A stretch of DNA of 64,000 bases from positions 1,550,001 to 1,614,000 of the forward strand of contig CAWHEF010000002.1 in the NCBI GenBank assembly GCA_963828385.1, given 5' to 3'. Of the stretch, positions 32,271 through 42,794 are shown in pieces. Below the pieces are notes generated by a model. It made no database searches and had not been told where the DNA came from. It was given only the letters and a program-made list of their open reading frames with translations. Every line of letters starts with the position of its first letter. Positions within the stretch are counted from its first letter, which is position 1. This DNA is from Bog-756 sp963828385 (GTDB lineage Bacteria > Actinomycetota > Acidimicrobiia > Acidimicrobiales > RAAP-2). A program made the position numbers and the translations under genes.

Positions 32271-33777
32271 CGCAGGGCCACCCGCCCGGGCTCGATGGGG
32301 GAGGGCAGGTCGGTGGTCCCCATGAGGTAGCGGTCGACCGAGGCGGCGGCCGACCGTCCCTCGGCGATGGCCCACACGATGAGGCTCTGACCCCGGGCCA
32401 TGTCGCCGCAGACGAAGACGCCTTCCACGTTCGTCGACCACGACCTGTCGGCGGCGACGCTGCCGCGGGGGTCGAGCTCGAGCCCGAGCTCGGCCACCAC
32501 GCCTGTGCGTTCGGCGCCGAGGAAGCCCATGGCCAGGAGCACCAGCTCACAGGGGAGCTCGAAGGCCGATCCGGGCACGGGCACGAAGGCGGGGCGGCCA
32601 TCGTCACCGACGGTCATCTCGACCTCTTCACCGCGGAGTGCCCGCACCGCTCCGCGCCCGTCGTCTGGGAACTCGACCGTGGTGACGCCGAAGACTCGCT
32701 CACCACCCTCCTCGTGGGCGGCCGAGCTCCGCAGGATCACCGGCCACGTGGGCCAGGGGTTGTCCCAGGTCCGGTCGGAGGGAGGCTCGGGCAGGATCTC
32801 CAGCTGGTGGACGCTCGAGGCTCCCTGGCGATGAACGGTGCCGAGGCAGTCGGCACCCGTGTCTCCGCCGCCGATGATGACGACGTGCTTGCCCTCCGCT
32901 GAGATCGGCGACTCGGCGAGGCCGCCTTCCTGCACCCGGTTGGACGGCTTCAGGTAGTCCATGGCCCGGTGGATCCCGTCCAGGCCCCGGCCGGGAACGG
33001 GCAGGTCACGGGGCAGGGTCGCCCCGCACGCCAACAGGACGGCGTCGAACTCGTCGACCAGGCGAGCGCCCGCTTACGACCGCGGCGTTCTCCGCCACCG
33101 CCCCGGCCACCTCGGCATCGCACCCACCGACCGAGACCGCACAGCGGAACTCGACCCCCTCCGCCCGCAGCTGGGCCAGCCGGCGGTCGAGGACCCGTTT
33201 CTCCATCTTGAACTCGGGGATCCCGTAGCGCAGCAGCCCGCCGGGCTTCTCCGCCCGCTCCAGCACGACCACGTGGTGACCGGCCCGTACGAGCTGCTGG
33301 GCCGCAGCCAGGCCGGCCGGTCCCGAGCCCACGACGGCCACCCGCTTGCCGGTCACGGTCGGGGACGCCAGCGGCTCCACCCAGCCCTCGGTCCAGGCCC
33401 GCTCGGCGATCTCGTACTCGATGCGCTCGATGGTCACCGGGTCGTCGTTGATCCCGAGGACGCACGCCCCTTCGCACGGGGCTGGGCAGAGGCGTCCGGT
33501 GAACTCGGGGAAGTTGTTCGTGGCGTGCAGCCGCTCGATCGCCTCGGACCAGTCGTCGCGGTAGACGAGGTCGTTCCACTCGGGAATGAGGTTGCCGAGC
33601 GGGCACCCTTCGTGGCAGAAGGGGATGCCGCAGTCCATGCAACGGGCGCCCTGCCTCCGGGCGGCGTCGACCGGAAAGGGCTCGTAGACCTCCTTCCAGT
33701 CGCGCAGCCGGACGCGGCACCGGGCGTCTCGGCGGGAGCTCCCGGCCGTAGTTGAGGAAGCCGTGGACGTCACCCAT
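32267..33777 (-). CDS. gltD: Glutamate synthase small subunit (two apparent frameshifts)
   Basis: GltD passes electrons from NADPH through FAD and Fe-S clusters to the large subunit, which makes glutamate from glutamine and 2-oxoglutarate. The start MGDVHGFLNYGRELPPR overlaps the gltB stop by eight bases. The Fe-S ligands appear in ARCMDCGIPFCHEGCPLGN and GRLCPAPCEGACV. FAD binding is at VAVVGSGPAGLAAAQQL and NADP binding at HVVIIGGGDTGADCLG. Phase changes occur near 33718 and 33070; one-base corrections give a continuous protein of about 503 codons, normal for GltD. I read it as intact with assembly errors. It is the second gene of gltBD. Confidence 0.92.
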
Positions 33778-36700
33778 GGGCAGCCTCCATCACGGCGGCG
33801 TCGACCGAGCGTCCCTCGGAGCGGGCGTGCTCGGTCGCTTCGAGCACCCGCCGGTAGTCACGGGGCATGACCGTCACGAACTGCTCGGAGGCGCTCGCCC
33901 AGTCGGCGAGGACGGCCCGGGCGACCTCGGAGCCGGTCTCGTTCCGGTGCAGCTCGACCCGCTCCTTCAGCCAGACCCGGTCGGCGGGCGCAAGGGGCTC
34001 CAGGTCGACGAGCTCGGGGTTGTAGACCGACGACAGGCGGCCGGCGGGGTCGTAGACGAAGGCGATGCCTCCGGACATGCCGGCGCCGAAGTTCCGTCCC
34101 GTCGGACCGAGGACGACGACCCGGCCACCGGTCATGTACTCGCACCCGTGGTCGCCCACCCCCTCGACGACGGCGATGGCCCCCGAGTTCCTGACGCAGA
34201 ACCGCTCGCCCACCTGACCACGCAGGAAGACCTCGCCGCCGGTTGCCCCGTAGAGGATGACGTTGCCGGCCACGATGTTCTCCTCGGCGGCGAACGGCGA
34301 CCCGGGGGGCGGCTGCACGATGATCCGGCCGCCGGACAGTCCCTTGCCGAGGTAGTCGTTGGCGTCGCCCAACAAGCGCATGGTCACACCGCGGGGCACG
34401 AAGGCACCGAAGCTCTGCCCGGCCGATCCGACGAAGGTGAGGTCGATCGTCCCCTCGGGCAGGCCGACGCCTCCGTGGCGGCGGGTGATCTCGTAGCCCA
34501 GCAGGGTCCCGACCGTCCGGTCGACGTTGGTGATGGCGAGCTCGGCCGAGACCGGGGTCCCGTGCTCGAGCGCAGGACGGCAGGTGTCGAGGAACTCGTG
34601 GTCGAGGGCGCGGTCCAGTCCGTGGTCCTGTTCGTTCACGCAGTGACGAACGGCACCCTCGGCGATCTCGGGCTCGGCCAGGATGGGACCGAGGTCGAGC
34701 CCCTTCGCCTTCCAGTGATGGACGGCGTCGACGGCCTCGACGAGGTCGACTCGTCCGACGGCTTCCTCCAGGGTGCGGAGCCCGAGGGCGGCCAGGTACT
34801 CGCGCACCTCGTCGGCGATGTACTCGAAGAACGTCTCGACGAACTCGGGCCGGCCCGTGAAGCGCTCCCGCAGCACGGGGTTCTGGGTGGCGATGCCCAC
34901 CGGGCAGGTGTCGAGATGGCAGACCCGCATCATGATGCAACCCGACACGACGAGGGGCGCGGTGGCGAACCCGAACTCCTCGGCGCCGAGAAGGGCGCCG
35001 ATGATGACGTCGCGTCCCGTCTTCATCTGGCCGTCGACCTGGACGACGATCCGGTCGCGGAGGTCGTTGGCCAACAGTGTCTGCTGGGTCTCGGCCAGGC
35101 CCAGCTCCCAGGGGATGCCGGCGTGCTTCAGGGACGTGAGCGGGGCGGCCCCGGTCCCTCCGTCGTGACCGGAGATGAGGACCACGTCGGAGTGGGCCTT
35201 CGAGACCCCGGCCGCCACCGTCCCCACCCCTACCTCGGCCACCAGCTTCACGTGGATCCGGGCGGTGGGGTTGGCCGACTTCAGGTCGTGGATGAGCTGG
35301 GCGATGTCCTCGATGGAGTAGATGTCGTGATGGGGCGGCGGCGAGATGAGCCCGACGCCCGGCGTGGAGAAACGCGGTCTCGGCGATCCATGGATAGATC
35401 TTGAACCCGGGCAGCTGGCCGCCCTCGCCGGGCTTGGCGCCCTGGGAGATCTTGATCTGGATGTCGTCCGAGTTGGCCAGGTACTCGGCCGTGACCCCGA
35501 ACCGGCCCGACGCCACCTGTTTGATGGCGCTGCGCCGGAGGTCCCCGTTGGCATCGGCGCTGAACCGGTCGGGGTCCTCGCCCCCCTCGCCGGTGTTCGA
35601 GCGGCCGCCGATGCGGTTCATGGCGATGGCCAGGGTCTCGTGGGCCTCGGCGGAGATCGAACCGTAGGACATCGCCCCCGTCGAAAAACGGCTCACGATG
35701 GCCGACGTCGGCTCGACCTCGTCGACGGGGACGGGCGGCAGCACACCGGTCTTCAGCCGCATGAGACCGCGGAGCGTGGCCAGTGCGGCGGACTGGTCGT
35801 CCACCGCCTTCGTGTACTCCTTGAAGACCTCGTAGCGCTTCGACCGGGTGGCGTGCTGGAGCTTGAACACGGTCTTCGGGTTGAACAGGTGGATCTCGCC
35901 CTCGCGCCGCCACTGGTACTCGCCCCCCCCTTCCCGCTCGCGGTGGGCGCGCTCGACGGGCCGGTCGGGATAGGCCGAACGGTGCCGGCACGCGACCTCC
36001 TCGGCCAGCACGTCCAGCCCGACCCCGGCGATCCTCGACACGGTCCCGGTGAAGTACTCGTCGATCACCTCGGGAGCGAGGCCCACCGCTTCGAACACCT
36101 GCGCCCCGGTGTAGGAGGCGACCGTCGAGATCCCCATCTTCGACATGACCTTGACGATGCCCTTCGAGGCCGCCTTGATGTAGTTCTTCTGGGCCTGGCG
36201 GGGTGTCACGCCGGTTAGCTCGCCCGAGGCGATCATGTCCTCCAACGTCTCGAACGCGAGATAAGGGTTGATGGCGGCGGCGCCGTACCCCTTCAGCAGG
36301 GCCATGTGATGGACCTCGCGGGCGTCTCCCGACTCGACGACCAGCCCGACACGCGTCCGGCGTCTTCTCCCGCACCAGATGGTGGTGGACGGCCGACACC
36401 GTCAACAGGGAGGGGATGGGCGCCCACTTGGCGGTCGAGTTCCGGTCGGAGAGGACGATCACGTCGGCACCCTCGGCGATGGCGTCGCTCACTCGTCGGC
36501 GGACGTCGTCGATCCCGGCCCGGAGCCCTTTGCCACCCCTGGCCACCTCGAACAGCCCGTCGATGGCGAACGCCCGGAAACCCGGAGTCGAACCGTCCTC
36601 GTTGACGTAGAGCAGCTTGGCCAGATCGTCGTTGTCGATGACCGGCATGGGCAGGATGATCTGGCGGCATGACGCCGGCGTCGGATCGAGGAGGTTGGAC

Positions 36701-38415
36701 TCGGGGCCGAGCGTCGACTGCAGGGAGGTCACCAGCTCCTCCCGGATGGCGTCGAGAGGCGGATTGGTGACCTGGGCGAACAGTTGGGAGAAGTAGTCGT
36801 AGAGCAGCCGGGGTCGCTCGGAGAGCACGGCGATGGCGGTGTCGGTCCCCATCGAACCGAGCGGTTCGCCGCCCGTCGCCGCCATGGGGGCGAGGATGAG
36901 GCGGAGTTCCTCGTCCGTGTAGCCGAACAGTCGTTGGCGGCCGACGACCGAAGCGTGCTGAGGGGTGAGCATGGTCCGGGGAGGCAGGTCCTCCAGGTCG
37001 ACCTGGCCTTGTTCGAGCCACTCCCCGTAGGGATGCTCGGCCGCCAGGGCTTCTTTGATCTCGTCGTCGTCCACGATCTTCCCGGCTGCCGTGTCCACGA
37101 GGAACATGCGTCCGGGCTGCAGCCGGCCCTTCCTCACGACGGTCTCGGGAGGCACGTCGATGACCCCGACCTCGCTGGCCAGGACGACCAGCCCGTCATC
37201 GGTGACCCAGTACCGGGCCGGGCGCAGGCCGTTCCGGTCGAGGACGGCGCCGACCACCGTGCCGTCGGTGAACGCCACCGCCGCCGGGCCGTCCCAGGGC
37301 TCCATGAGCGAGGCATGGAATCGGTAGAAGGCCCGACGGTCGGCGTCCATCCCGCGATGGTTCTCCCACGCCTCGGGGATCATCATGAGGACGGCGTGAT
37401 GGATGGGGCGCCCACCCAGGTGGAGCAGCTCGAGCACCTCGTCGAAGGACGCCGAGTCGCTCGCCCCTGCGGTCACGATGGGATACGCCCGTTCGAGGCC
37501 GGGGATCAGGTCGGTCTCGAGCAGCGCTTCGCGGGCACGCATCCAGTTGCGGTTGCCGGCGAGCGTGTTGATCTCGCCGTTGTGGGCCAGGTACCGGTAG
37601 GGGTGGGCCAACGGCCACGACGGGAACGTGTTGGTCGAGAAGCGCGAGTGGACGAGGGCGAGCGCGCTCTTCACCCGTTCGTCGGACAGGTCGGGGTAGA
37701 CCTCGGCCAGCTGGTGGGAGGTGAGCATGCCCTTGTAGTTGACGGTGCGCGCCGACAACGAGGCCAGGTAGCACTGGTCGATCTCGTGCTCGGCCCGCTT
37801 CCGGGCCACGAAGGCGAGCCGGTCGAGGGCGAGGGCCGGGTCGTCCCCCGGAAGGGTCCTCCCCGGCGCAGGGGCGACGAACACCTGGTACATGGACGGC
37901 ATGGCCGACTCGGCGATCGACCCGAGGACCGAGGTCCGCACAGGGACGTCCCGCCAGCCGAGGACGGCCAGACCCTCCTCCGTGGCCAGCTCGGCGAAGG
38001 ACGACCGGGCCGCCGCCGCCTCGATCTCGTCGCGGGACAGAAAGGCGATGCCGGTGGCGTAGCGGCCGGGCCCGGGCAGATCGAAGTCGACCACCTCGGC
38101 GTAGAACTCGTGAGGAACCTGGATGAGGATGCCGGCGCCGTCACCGCTGTCCTCCTCGCTGCCGGTGGCACCCCGGTGCGCCAGGTGCTCGACCGCACCG
38201 ATCGCCCTCATCACGAGCTCGTGGGAGGGACGCCCACCCAGGTCGGCGACGAGGGCCACCCCGCATGCGTCGTGCTCGAAGCGGGCATCGTAGAGACCGC
38301 CTTCGGAGGGCGTGGGGAACGGCCCGGCCGCCACGTCTGTGTCAACGCGCCGTGGACGCGGCACGGCCACGGGGACGACACGTCGGTCGGGTTGCGGTCT
38401 GCGGGGAGTCGTCAT
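33770..38415 (-). CDS. gltB: Glutamate synthase large subunit (two apparent frameshifts)
   Basis: The N-terminal class II glutaminase domain begins after a propeptide of about 50 residues. Cys51 in FEHDACGVALVAD is the nucleophile exposed by cleavage. The central and FMN domains carry GGRSNTGEGGEDP and the synthase region LISPPPHHDIYSIED, SGHDGGTGAAPLTS and HLDTCPVGIATQN, the last with [3Fe-4S] ligands. The C-terminal beta-helix (GGEVFLRGQVGERF) closes it. Phase changes near 36360 and 35375 break it into three frames; one-base corrections give about 1548 codons, the full family length. GGAG precedes the ATG at 38415. It heads the operon with gltD. Confidence 0.94.
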
Positions 38416-38581
38416 CGGGTCGCTCCAGCGAGTGAAGTGGCTCTTTCCACCCGGGACGACGCTGGCCCATGTGGGTCCGGAAATTGTACACGTCCGAGGT
38501 GGCGATCCGTCCGTTGCCTCGATCCGACTGTGACGTCGACCCGTCCGTGGCTGCTATGTCCGTGCCCCTCGATGCCACCTT

Positions 38582-38587
38582 TACCAT
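38582..38587 (+). promoter_or_regulatory. Leaderless -10 box of thiOSGD
   Basis: TACCAT is followed by seven bases and the ATG at 38595. No TPP riboswitch (CTGAGA-type core) is seen between gltB and thiO. Confidence 0.45.
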
Positions 38588-38594
38588 TGAGGCC

Positions 38595-39839
38595 ATGGCC
38601 ACCGGGGCATCAACGGATGTGGTCGTGGTCGGTGGAGGGGTGATCGGCCTGGCCTGTGCGTGGCGGCTGGCTCGACACGGGGCCCGTACCAGCGTGGTCG
38701 ACCCCCGGCCCGGCAGGGGTGCGGGATGGGCGGCGGCCGGCATGCTGGCGCCGGCCGGCGAAGCCCACTTTGGCGAAGCCGACCTGACCGTCCTCACGCT
38801 CCGGGCCGCCGCCTGCTGGGGCCTGTTCGCCGAGGAGTTGGAACAGGCGGCGGGCCGGTCGGTGGGCTACCTCCGGTCGGGCTCGCTGCTCGTCGCCGTC
38901 GATCCGTCCGATCGCGTCGCCGCCGACGACCTGCTCGGCTACCGCCTCGAGCTCGGCCTCCACGCCAGCCGCCAGTCGTCGGCCGAGTGCCGCCAGCTCG
39001 AGCCGCTGCTGGCCCCGGGCGTGTGCGGCGGCGCCCACTTCCCCGACGATCACCAGGTCGACAACCGGATGCTGCTCGGCGCGCTGTGCGCCGCGTGCCA
39101 CAACGAGCAGGTGACGTTCATCGAGGACGAGGTGGCCGCCGTCTCGCTCGGCCACGACCGGGCCACCGGGGTGTCGCTGGCCGACAGCGACGAGGTCAGC
39201 GCCGGAGCGGTCGTAGTGGCCGCCGGGTGCCGTTCGGGTCAGCTCGGCGGGCTTTCCGACGCCGTCCGTCCCCCGGTGCGCCCCGTCAAGGGGCTCACCC
39301 TGCGACTCTCCGTTCCCGATGCCGTCGCCCCGCTGCACCGGATCGTGCGCGGCCTCGTCCACGGCCGCAGCTGCTACCTCGTCCCGCGAAGCGACGGCAC
39401 CGTGGTCGTCGGGGCCACGGTGGAGGAGAAGGGATTCGACTTGAGCGTCCAGGCCGGGGCGGTCGGCGACCTGCTCGACGACGCCCGGCGGGTGGTCCCC
39501 TCCGTCGAGGAGTACGAGCTGACCGACACCGCCACCGGCTTGCGTCCCGGCTCGCCGGACAACGGGCCCATCGTCGGATCGACAGCCGTCGCCGGCCTGT
39601 ACCTGGCGACGGGGCACTACCGCAACGGAATCCTCCTGGCCCCCATCACCGCCGAGGCCATCGCCGCCATGGTCACCCGACCGTCGGAGCCGGTCGCCGA
39701 GGCGGAGGCCTTTGCCGCCTTTCCGACGGATCGGTTCACGGGGGGCCGAGGACCCGGGGTCGGCGATCCGTCGACACCGGGCATACCGTCGTCGTCGACA
39801 CCGGCCGGACCGTCGGCGTCGTCGACACGCCGGAGCTGA
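38595..39839 (+). CDS. thiO: Glycine oxidase ThiO
   Basis: This FAD enzyme of the DAO family oxidises glycine to the dehydroglycine used in thiazole synthesis. The dinucleotide-binding motif VVVGGGVIGLACAWRLARHG is at the N-terminus (about 10-29). AAGMLAPAGEAHF follows, and the C-terminal TATGLRPGSPDNGPIVGST and YLATGHYRNGILLAPITAE are the ThiO signature with the Arg that binds the carboxylate. The product is about 414 residues. The last 50 residues are Ser/Thr/Pro-rich and look disordered. ATG 38595 is set by the -10 box seven bases upstream. thiS begins three bases after the stop. Confidence 0.94.
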   Translation: MATGASTDVVVVGGGVIGLACAWRLARHGARTSVVDPRPGRGAGWAAAGMLAPAGEAHFGEADLTVLTLRAAACWGLFAEELEQAAGRSVGYLRSGSLLVAVDPSDRVAADDLLGYRLELGLHASRQSSAECRQLEPLLAPGVCGGAHFPDDHQVDNRMLLGALCAACHNEQVTFIEDEVAAVSLGHDRATGVSLADSDEVSAGAVVVAAGCRSGQLGGLSDAVRPPVRPVKGLTLRLSVPDAVAPLHRIVRGLVHGRSCYLVPRSDGTVVVGATVEEKGFDLSVQAGAVGDLLDDARRVVPSVEEYELTDTATGLRPGSPDNGPIVGSTAVAGLYLATGHYRNGILLAPITAEAIAAMVTRPSEPVAEAEAFAAFPTDRFTGGRGPGVGDPSTPGIPSSSTPAGPSASSTRRS

Positions 39840-39841
39840 CG

Positions 39842-40048
39842 ATGCCTCCGGCCGTCACGGTCAACGGCAGCCCGTGGGAGCACCCGCCCGGGTCCACGGT
39901 GGCCGACGCAGTCGCCTCGTGGAGCCGGTCGGCCCGGGGCATCGCCGTGGCCCGGAACGGCGAGGTCGTGCCCAGGAGCGCCTGGGCCACCACCGCGCTG
40001 GCGGGTGGCGACACCATCGAGATCGTGACGGCCGTCGCCGGCGGTTGA
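39842..40048 (+). CDS. thiS: Thiamine sulphur-carrier protein ThiS
   Basis: The 68-residue ubiquitin-like protein ends in the required Gly-Gly (TAVAGG). Its C-terminus is adenylated by ThiF and converted to a thiocarboxylate that supplies sulphur to ThiG. Beta-grasp strands (VTVNGSPWE, GIAVARNGEVVPRSAW, GDTIEIVTAVAGG) match the family. Position between thiO and thiG confirms it. The required thiF/moeB-like activator is not in the window. Confidence 0.93.
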   Translation: MPPAVTVNGSPWEHPPGSTVADAVASWSRSARGIAVARNGEVVPRSAWATTALAGGDTIEIVTAVAGG

Positions 40049-40121
40049 ACCGGTCCGGGGCGCTCGGATCAGGGTCCTGGCCGGACGGCCGGGGAGGGAA
40101 CGAGCAGACCGACCCCGGCGG

Positions 40122-40127
40122 TACCGT
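40122..40127 (+). promoter_or_regulatory. Internal -10 box before thiG
   Basis: TACCGT ends eight bases before the ATG at 40136, in an 87-base gap after thiS. It may give extra transcription of thiGD. Confidence 0.4.
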
Positions 40128-40135
40128 GGAACCCG

Positions 40136-40939
40136 ATGGATGAACTCGTGACCAGAACCCCGGACAGCAGCGGGGAGCCGTTCGTCATCGCCGGGGAGGC
40201 GGTGGGCTCGCGCCTGATCCTCGGCACGGGCGGGATGGCCAGTCCCGAGTCGCTCCGGGAGGCGCTGGTCGAGGCGGGTGCCACCATGGCCACGGTGGCC
40301 GTCCGGCGAGTCGACCCCTCCACCCGCCACTCGCTCGTCGACCTCCTCTGCGGGCTCGGGATCCGGGTACTCCCCAACACGGCCGGGTGCTTCACCGCCT
40401 CCGACGCCGTCCTCACTGCCAAGCTGGCCCGGGAGGCGTTCGAGACCGACTGGGTCAAGCTCGAGGTCATCGGGGACGACCGCACCCTCTTGCCCGACAC
40501 CGTCGAGCTGGTGGAAGCGGCCGAGCAGCTGGTGGAAGACGGGTTCGTCGTCCTCCCCTACTGCAGCGACGATCCCATCGTGGCCCGTCGGCTCGAACAG
40601 GTCGGGTGCGCGGCGGTGATGCCGCTCGGGTCCCCCATCGGCAGCGGGCTCGGGATCAGGAACACCCACAACATCGAGCTCATCGTGGAGCAGTCAGAGG
40701 TGCCCGTCGTCCTCGACGCCGGAATAGGCACGGCGTCCGATGCCAGCATCGCCATGGAGGTCGGTTGCGACGCCGTGCTCGTGGCATCGGCGGTGACCAG
40801 GGCCAAGCAGCCTGCGCTCATGGCCCAAGCCATGCGCGAGGCGGTGAGCTCGGGTCTGGCCGCCCGCCGAGCCGGTCGGATCCCGCCCCGCTTCCATGCC
40901 CAGGCTTCGAGCCCGTTCTCGGGGATGATCGACGGGTGA
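40136..40939 (+). CDS. thiG: Thiazole synthase ThiG
   Basis: ThiG joins dehydroglycine, sulphur from ThiS and 1-deoxy-D-xylulose 5-phosphate to form the thiazole phosphate. The 267-residue TIM barrel has LILGTGGM near the N-terminus. The Schiff-base Lys is in DWVKLEVIGD, and AAVMPLGSPIGSGLGIRN and VPVVLDAGIGTASDASIAME form the phosphate-binding end. The stop overlaps the thiD start as GTGA, so thiG and thiD are coupled. Confidence 0.97.
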   Translation: MDELVTRTPDSSGEPFVIAGEAVGSRLILGTGGMASPESLREALVEAGATMATVAVRRVDPSTRHSLVDLLCGLGIRVLPNTAGCFTASDAVLTAKLAREAFETDWVKLEVIGDDRTLLPDTVELVEAAEQLVEDGFVVLPYCSDDPIVARRLEQVGCAAVMPLGSPIGSGLGIRNTHNIELIVEQSEVPVVLDAGIGTASDASIAMEVGCDAVLVASAVTRAKQPALMAQAMREAVSSGLAARRAGRIPPRFHAQASSPFSGMIDG

Positions 40940-41859
40940 GCGGACAGCGCGGTCCGGCGGTGGCGCTGACCATCGCCGGGTCCGATTCGGGGGCGGGCGC
41001 CGGCATCCAGGCCGACCTGAAGTCCATGGCCGCCCTCGGGGTGTTCGCCACCACGGTGGTCACGGCGGTGACGGCCCAGAACACCACGGCGGTCAGCGAC
41101 GTCCACCTCGTGCCCGTACCGGCCATCGGGGCCCAGATCGACGCCGTCCTCTCCGACTTCGAGATCCAAGCGGTGAAGACGGGGATGTTGGCGAGCGCCG
41201 GCGTGGTCGAAGCCGTCGGCCGGCGGGCCCGGGCCGGGGGCCTTCCCCGCCTGGTGGTGGACCCGGTGACCGTGGCCTCCACCGGCGCCGTGCTCCTCGA
41301 CGAAGGCGGCCTCGACGCCTATCGACGGCACCTCCTGCCCTCGGCCCTCGTCACCACCCCCAACCTGTGGGAAGCGGCGCTCCTGACCGGTGCCGATCCG
41401 GCGACCGTCCGGGATCTCGACGACATGGAGCGCCTGGCCCGGCGGATCTTCGAGCTGGGCCCTGCCTTCGTGGTGGTCAAGGGCGGACACCTGCCCGGTG
41501 TCGGGGACGGCGATCCTCTGGCGTCGCCCGACACCGTGGCCGACGTCCTCTACGACGGGACCGAGGTGGTGGTGCTCAGGTCCGAGCACGTCGGTACGCC
41601 CAACACCCACGGCACGGGCTGTTCGCTGTCGGCGGCCATCGCCGCCCTGCTGGCTCTGGACGTCGAGGTGGCGACGGCGGTCGGCCGAGCCAAGGAGGTC
41701 GTGCACCGGGCGCTGCGGGGCGGGGCGTCGTGGCATCTCGGCCGGGGTCACGGGCCGCTCGACCATTTCGGCTGGGCGGAGGGTCTCGACGGGTCGGACG
41801 AGGTCACCGTGTCGGCCCCCGGCGGCCTCGACAACGCCACGACCACCACCCCGGCCTGA
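40936..41859 (+). CDS. thiD: Hydroxymethylpyrimidine/phosphomethylpyrimidine kinase ThiD
   Basis: This ribokinase-fold enzyme phosphorylates HMP and HMP-phosphate for thiamine synthesis. The N-terminal ALTIAGSDSGAGAGIQADLK is the substrate-binding signature, and the anion hole THGTGCSLSAAIAA with the catalytic Asp/Cys region is near the C-terminus. The product is 307 residues, slightly longer than usual because of a C-terminal extension of about 40 residues. It starts with a GTG overlapping the thiG stop. thiE, which often follows, is absent here. A 13-bp hairpin lies 58 bases downstream. Confidence 0.96.
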   Translation: MSGQRGPAVALTIAGSDSGAGAGIQADLKSMAALGVFATTVVTAVTAQNTTAVSDVHLVPVPAIGAQIDAVLSDFEIQAVKTGMLASAGVVEAVGRRARAGGLPRLVVDPVTVASTGAVLLDEGGLDAYRRHLLPSALVTTPNLWEAALLTGADPATVRDLDDMERLARRIFELGPAFVVVKGGHLPGVGDGDPLASPDTVADVLYDGTEVVVLRSEHVGTPNTHGTGCSLSAAIAALLALDVEVATAVGRAKEVVHRALRGGASWHLGRGHGPLDHFGWAEGLDGSDEVTVSAPGGLDNATTTTPA

Positions 41860-41916
41860 GCGGGATCGCCTGCGTCACCCGATCGCTCGTGCGACGTGAT
41901 CCGGGCCCGGGCGTGC

Positions 41917-41945
41917 CAGTGGCCGGGTCGTAGACCCGGCCACTG
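41917..41945 (+). terminator. Perfect 13-bp hairpin after thiD
   Basis: Arms 41917-41929 and 41933-41945 are perfect inverted repeats separated by the loop GTA. The stem is GC-rich (CAGTGGCCGGGTC). No U tract follows, so it is either a weak intrinsic terminator of the kind seen in high-GC actinobacteria or an mRNA-end stabiliser. Confidence 0.65.
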
Positions 41946-42155
41946 TCCCCCCTCTCACAGGGTCCCTCCGCCAGGGATGGTGCAGGTCCCCTCCGCTGAC
42001 GGGCGGCGCCCGCCCGTCATTGCTCCCGTGATTCTGAGGGATCGGTCCACAAAAGTAAACAGGCGATGAACGGAATGCCACTGTGAGCACGCGGACATCC
42101 ACACCGAGTGCCCGAACCGGCGAGGCCGCTGCCGGGGAGCACCCCGGTCACTCGG

Positions 42156-42161
42156 TACACT
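42156..42161 (+). promoter_or_regulatory. -10 box of the hypothetical membrane-anchored protein gene
   Basis: TACACT lies nine bases before the ATG at 42171. Confidence 0.45.
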
Positions 42162-42170
42162 GGTCCAGCC

Positions 42171-42794
42171 ATGGTCAGCACCGAACGCCCGCCGCCACCG
42201 GCGGAGGCCGGCGGCACCGTCGAGGCTGGTCCCGACAGCGCCGCTCGGGCACCGGTGCGCGGCCCGGCGCTCATCGTGCTCGGCCTCGCCCTCTTGATCG
42301 TGGTGGCCGGGGCGATCGGCTCCCTCGTCGACACCGGCGGCCCACCGACCACGACCGTTCAACACGTGCGCATCGCCGACGGTACGACGGTCGCCCTGAC
42401 GCCGGCCATCACCGCCATGCGCTCGATCATCGGCAACGGCCAGCCTCCGTCGGACATCCTCGGCAACCTGGCCGTCCCGGCAGGTAGCCAGTTGGTGCGA
42501 ACGCTCGACACCGGACAGGGTGGTGCACAGTACGACGAGACGGCGTACTTCTCCACCAGGCTCGGGTCGGCTCAGGTGGTCGACGTGTACCGAACGCTGT
42601 TGCCGAAGATCGGGTGGAGCCTGACCTACCACGGGTCGACCGACAGGCCCAACGTGCCCGGGACCGAGGTCCTGGCCAAGAAGGGTGCCGACGACGGCTA
42701 CTACTGGGAGATCGGAGTGGTCGCCTCACCCACGTCGCCCACCGGCATGACCCAGTACTCCGTCGAGCTGTTCCAGCAGCAGGACGCCGACTGA
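42171..42794 (+). CDS. Membrane-anchored hypothetical protein
   Basis: The product is 207 residues. A disordered Pro/Ala N-terminus is followed by one transmembrane helix (about 33-50, ALIVLGLALLIVVAGAIGSL). The remaining 155 residues should face outside, with AVPAGSQLVRTLDTG and a compact beta-rich domain (YDETAYFSTRLGSAQVVDVY, LPKIGWSLTYHG). The topology fits a type II extracytoplasmic protein. I do not recognise the family. Its 3' end overlaps the convergent membrane glycosyltransferase frame by 69 bases, so transcription of the two may interfere. Confidence 0.78.
   Translation: MVSTERPPPPAEAGGTVEAGPDSAARAPVRGPALIVLGLALLIVVAGAIGSLVDTGGPPTTTVQHVRIADGTTVALTPAITAMRSIIGNGQPPSDILGNLAVPAGSQLVRTLDTGQGGAQYDETAYFSTRLGSAQVVDVYRTLLPKIGWSLTYHGSTDRPNVPGTEVLAKKGADDGYYWEIGVVASPTSPTGMTQYSVELFQQQDAD

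Larger units (their letters stand above)
41860..42170. other. Spacer after thiD
   Basis: A 311-base intergenic region. It holds the hairpin at 41917-41945 and, at its right end, the -10 box of the next gene. I see no gene in it; a short minus-strand open frame (41875-42102) has no recognisable features. Confidence 0.6.

Noticed and set aside
38416..38594. TPP riboswitch upstream of thiO
   Set aside because: I looked for the conserved CTGAGA and the partner loop and did not find them; the start is also too close to the -10 box.
36784..38643. 619-residue plus-strand open frame
   Set aside because: It is antisense to gltB, has no recognisable domain and reflects GC-rich codon bias.
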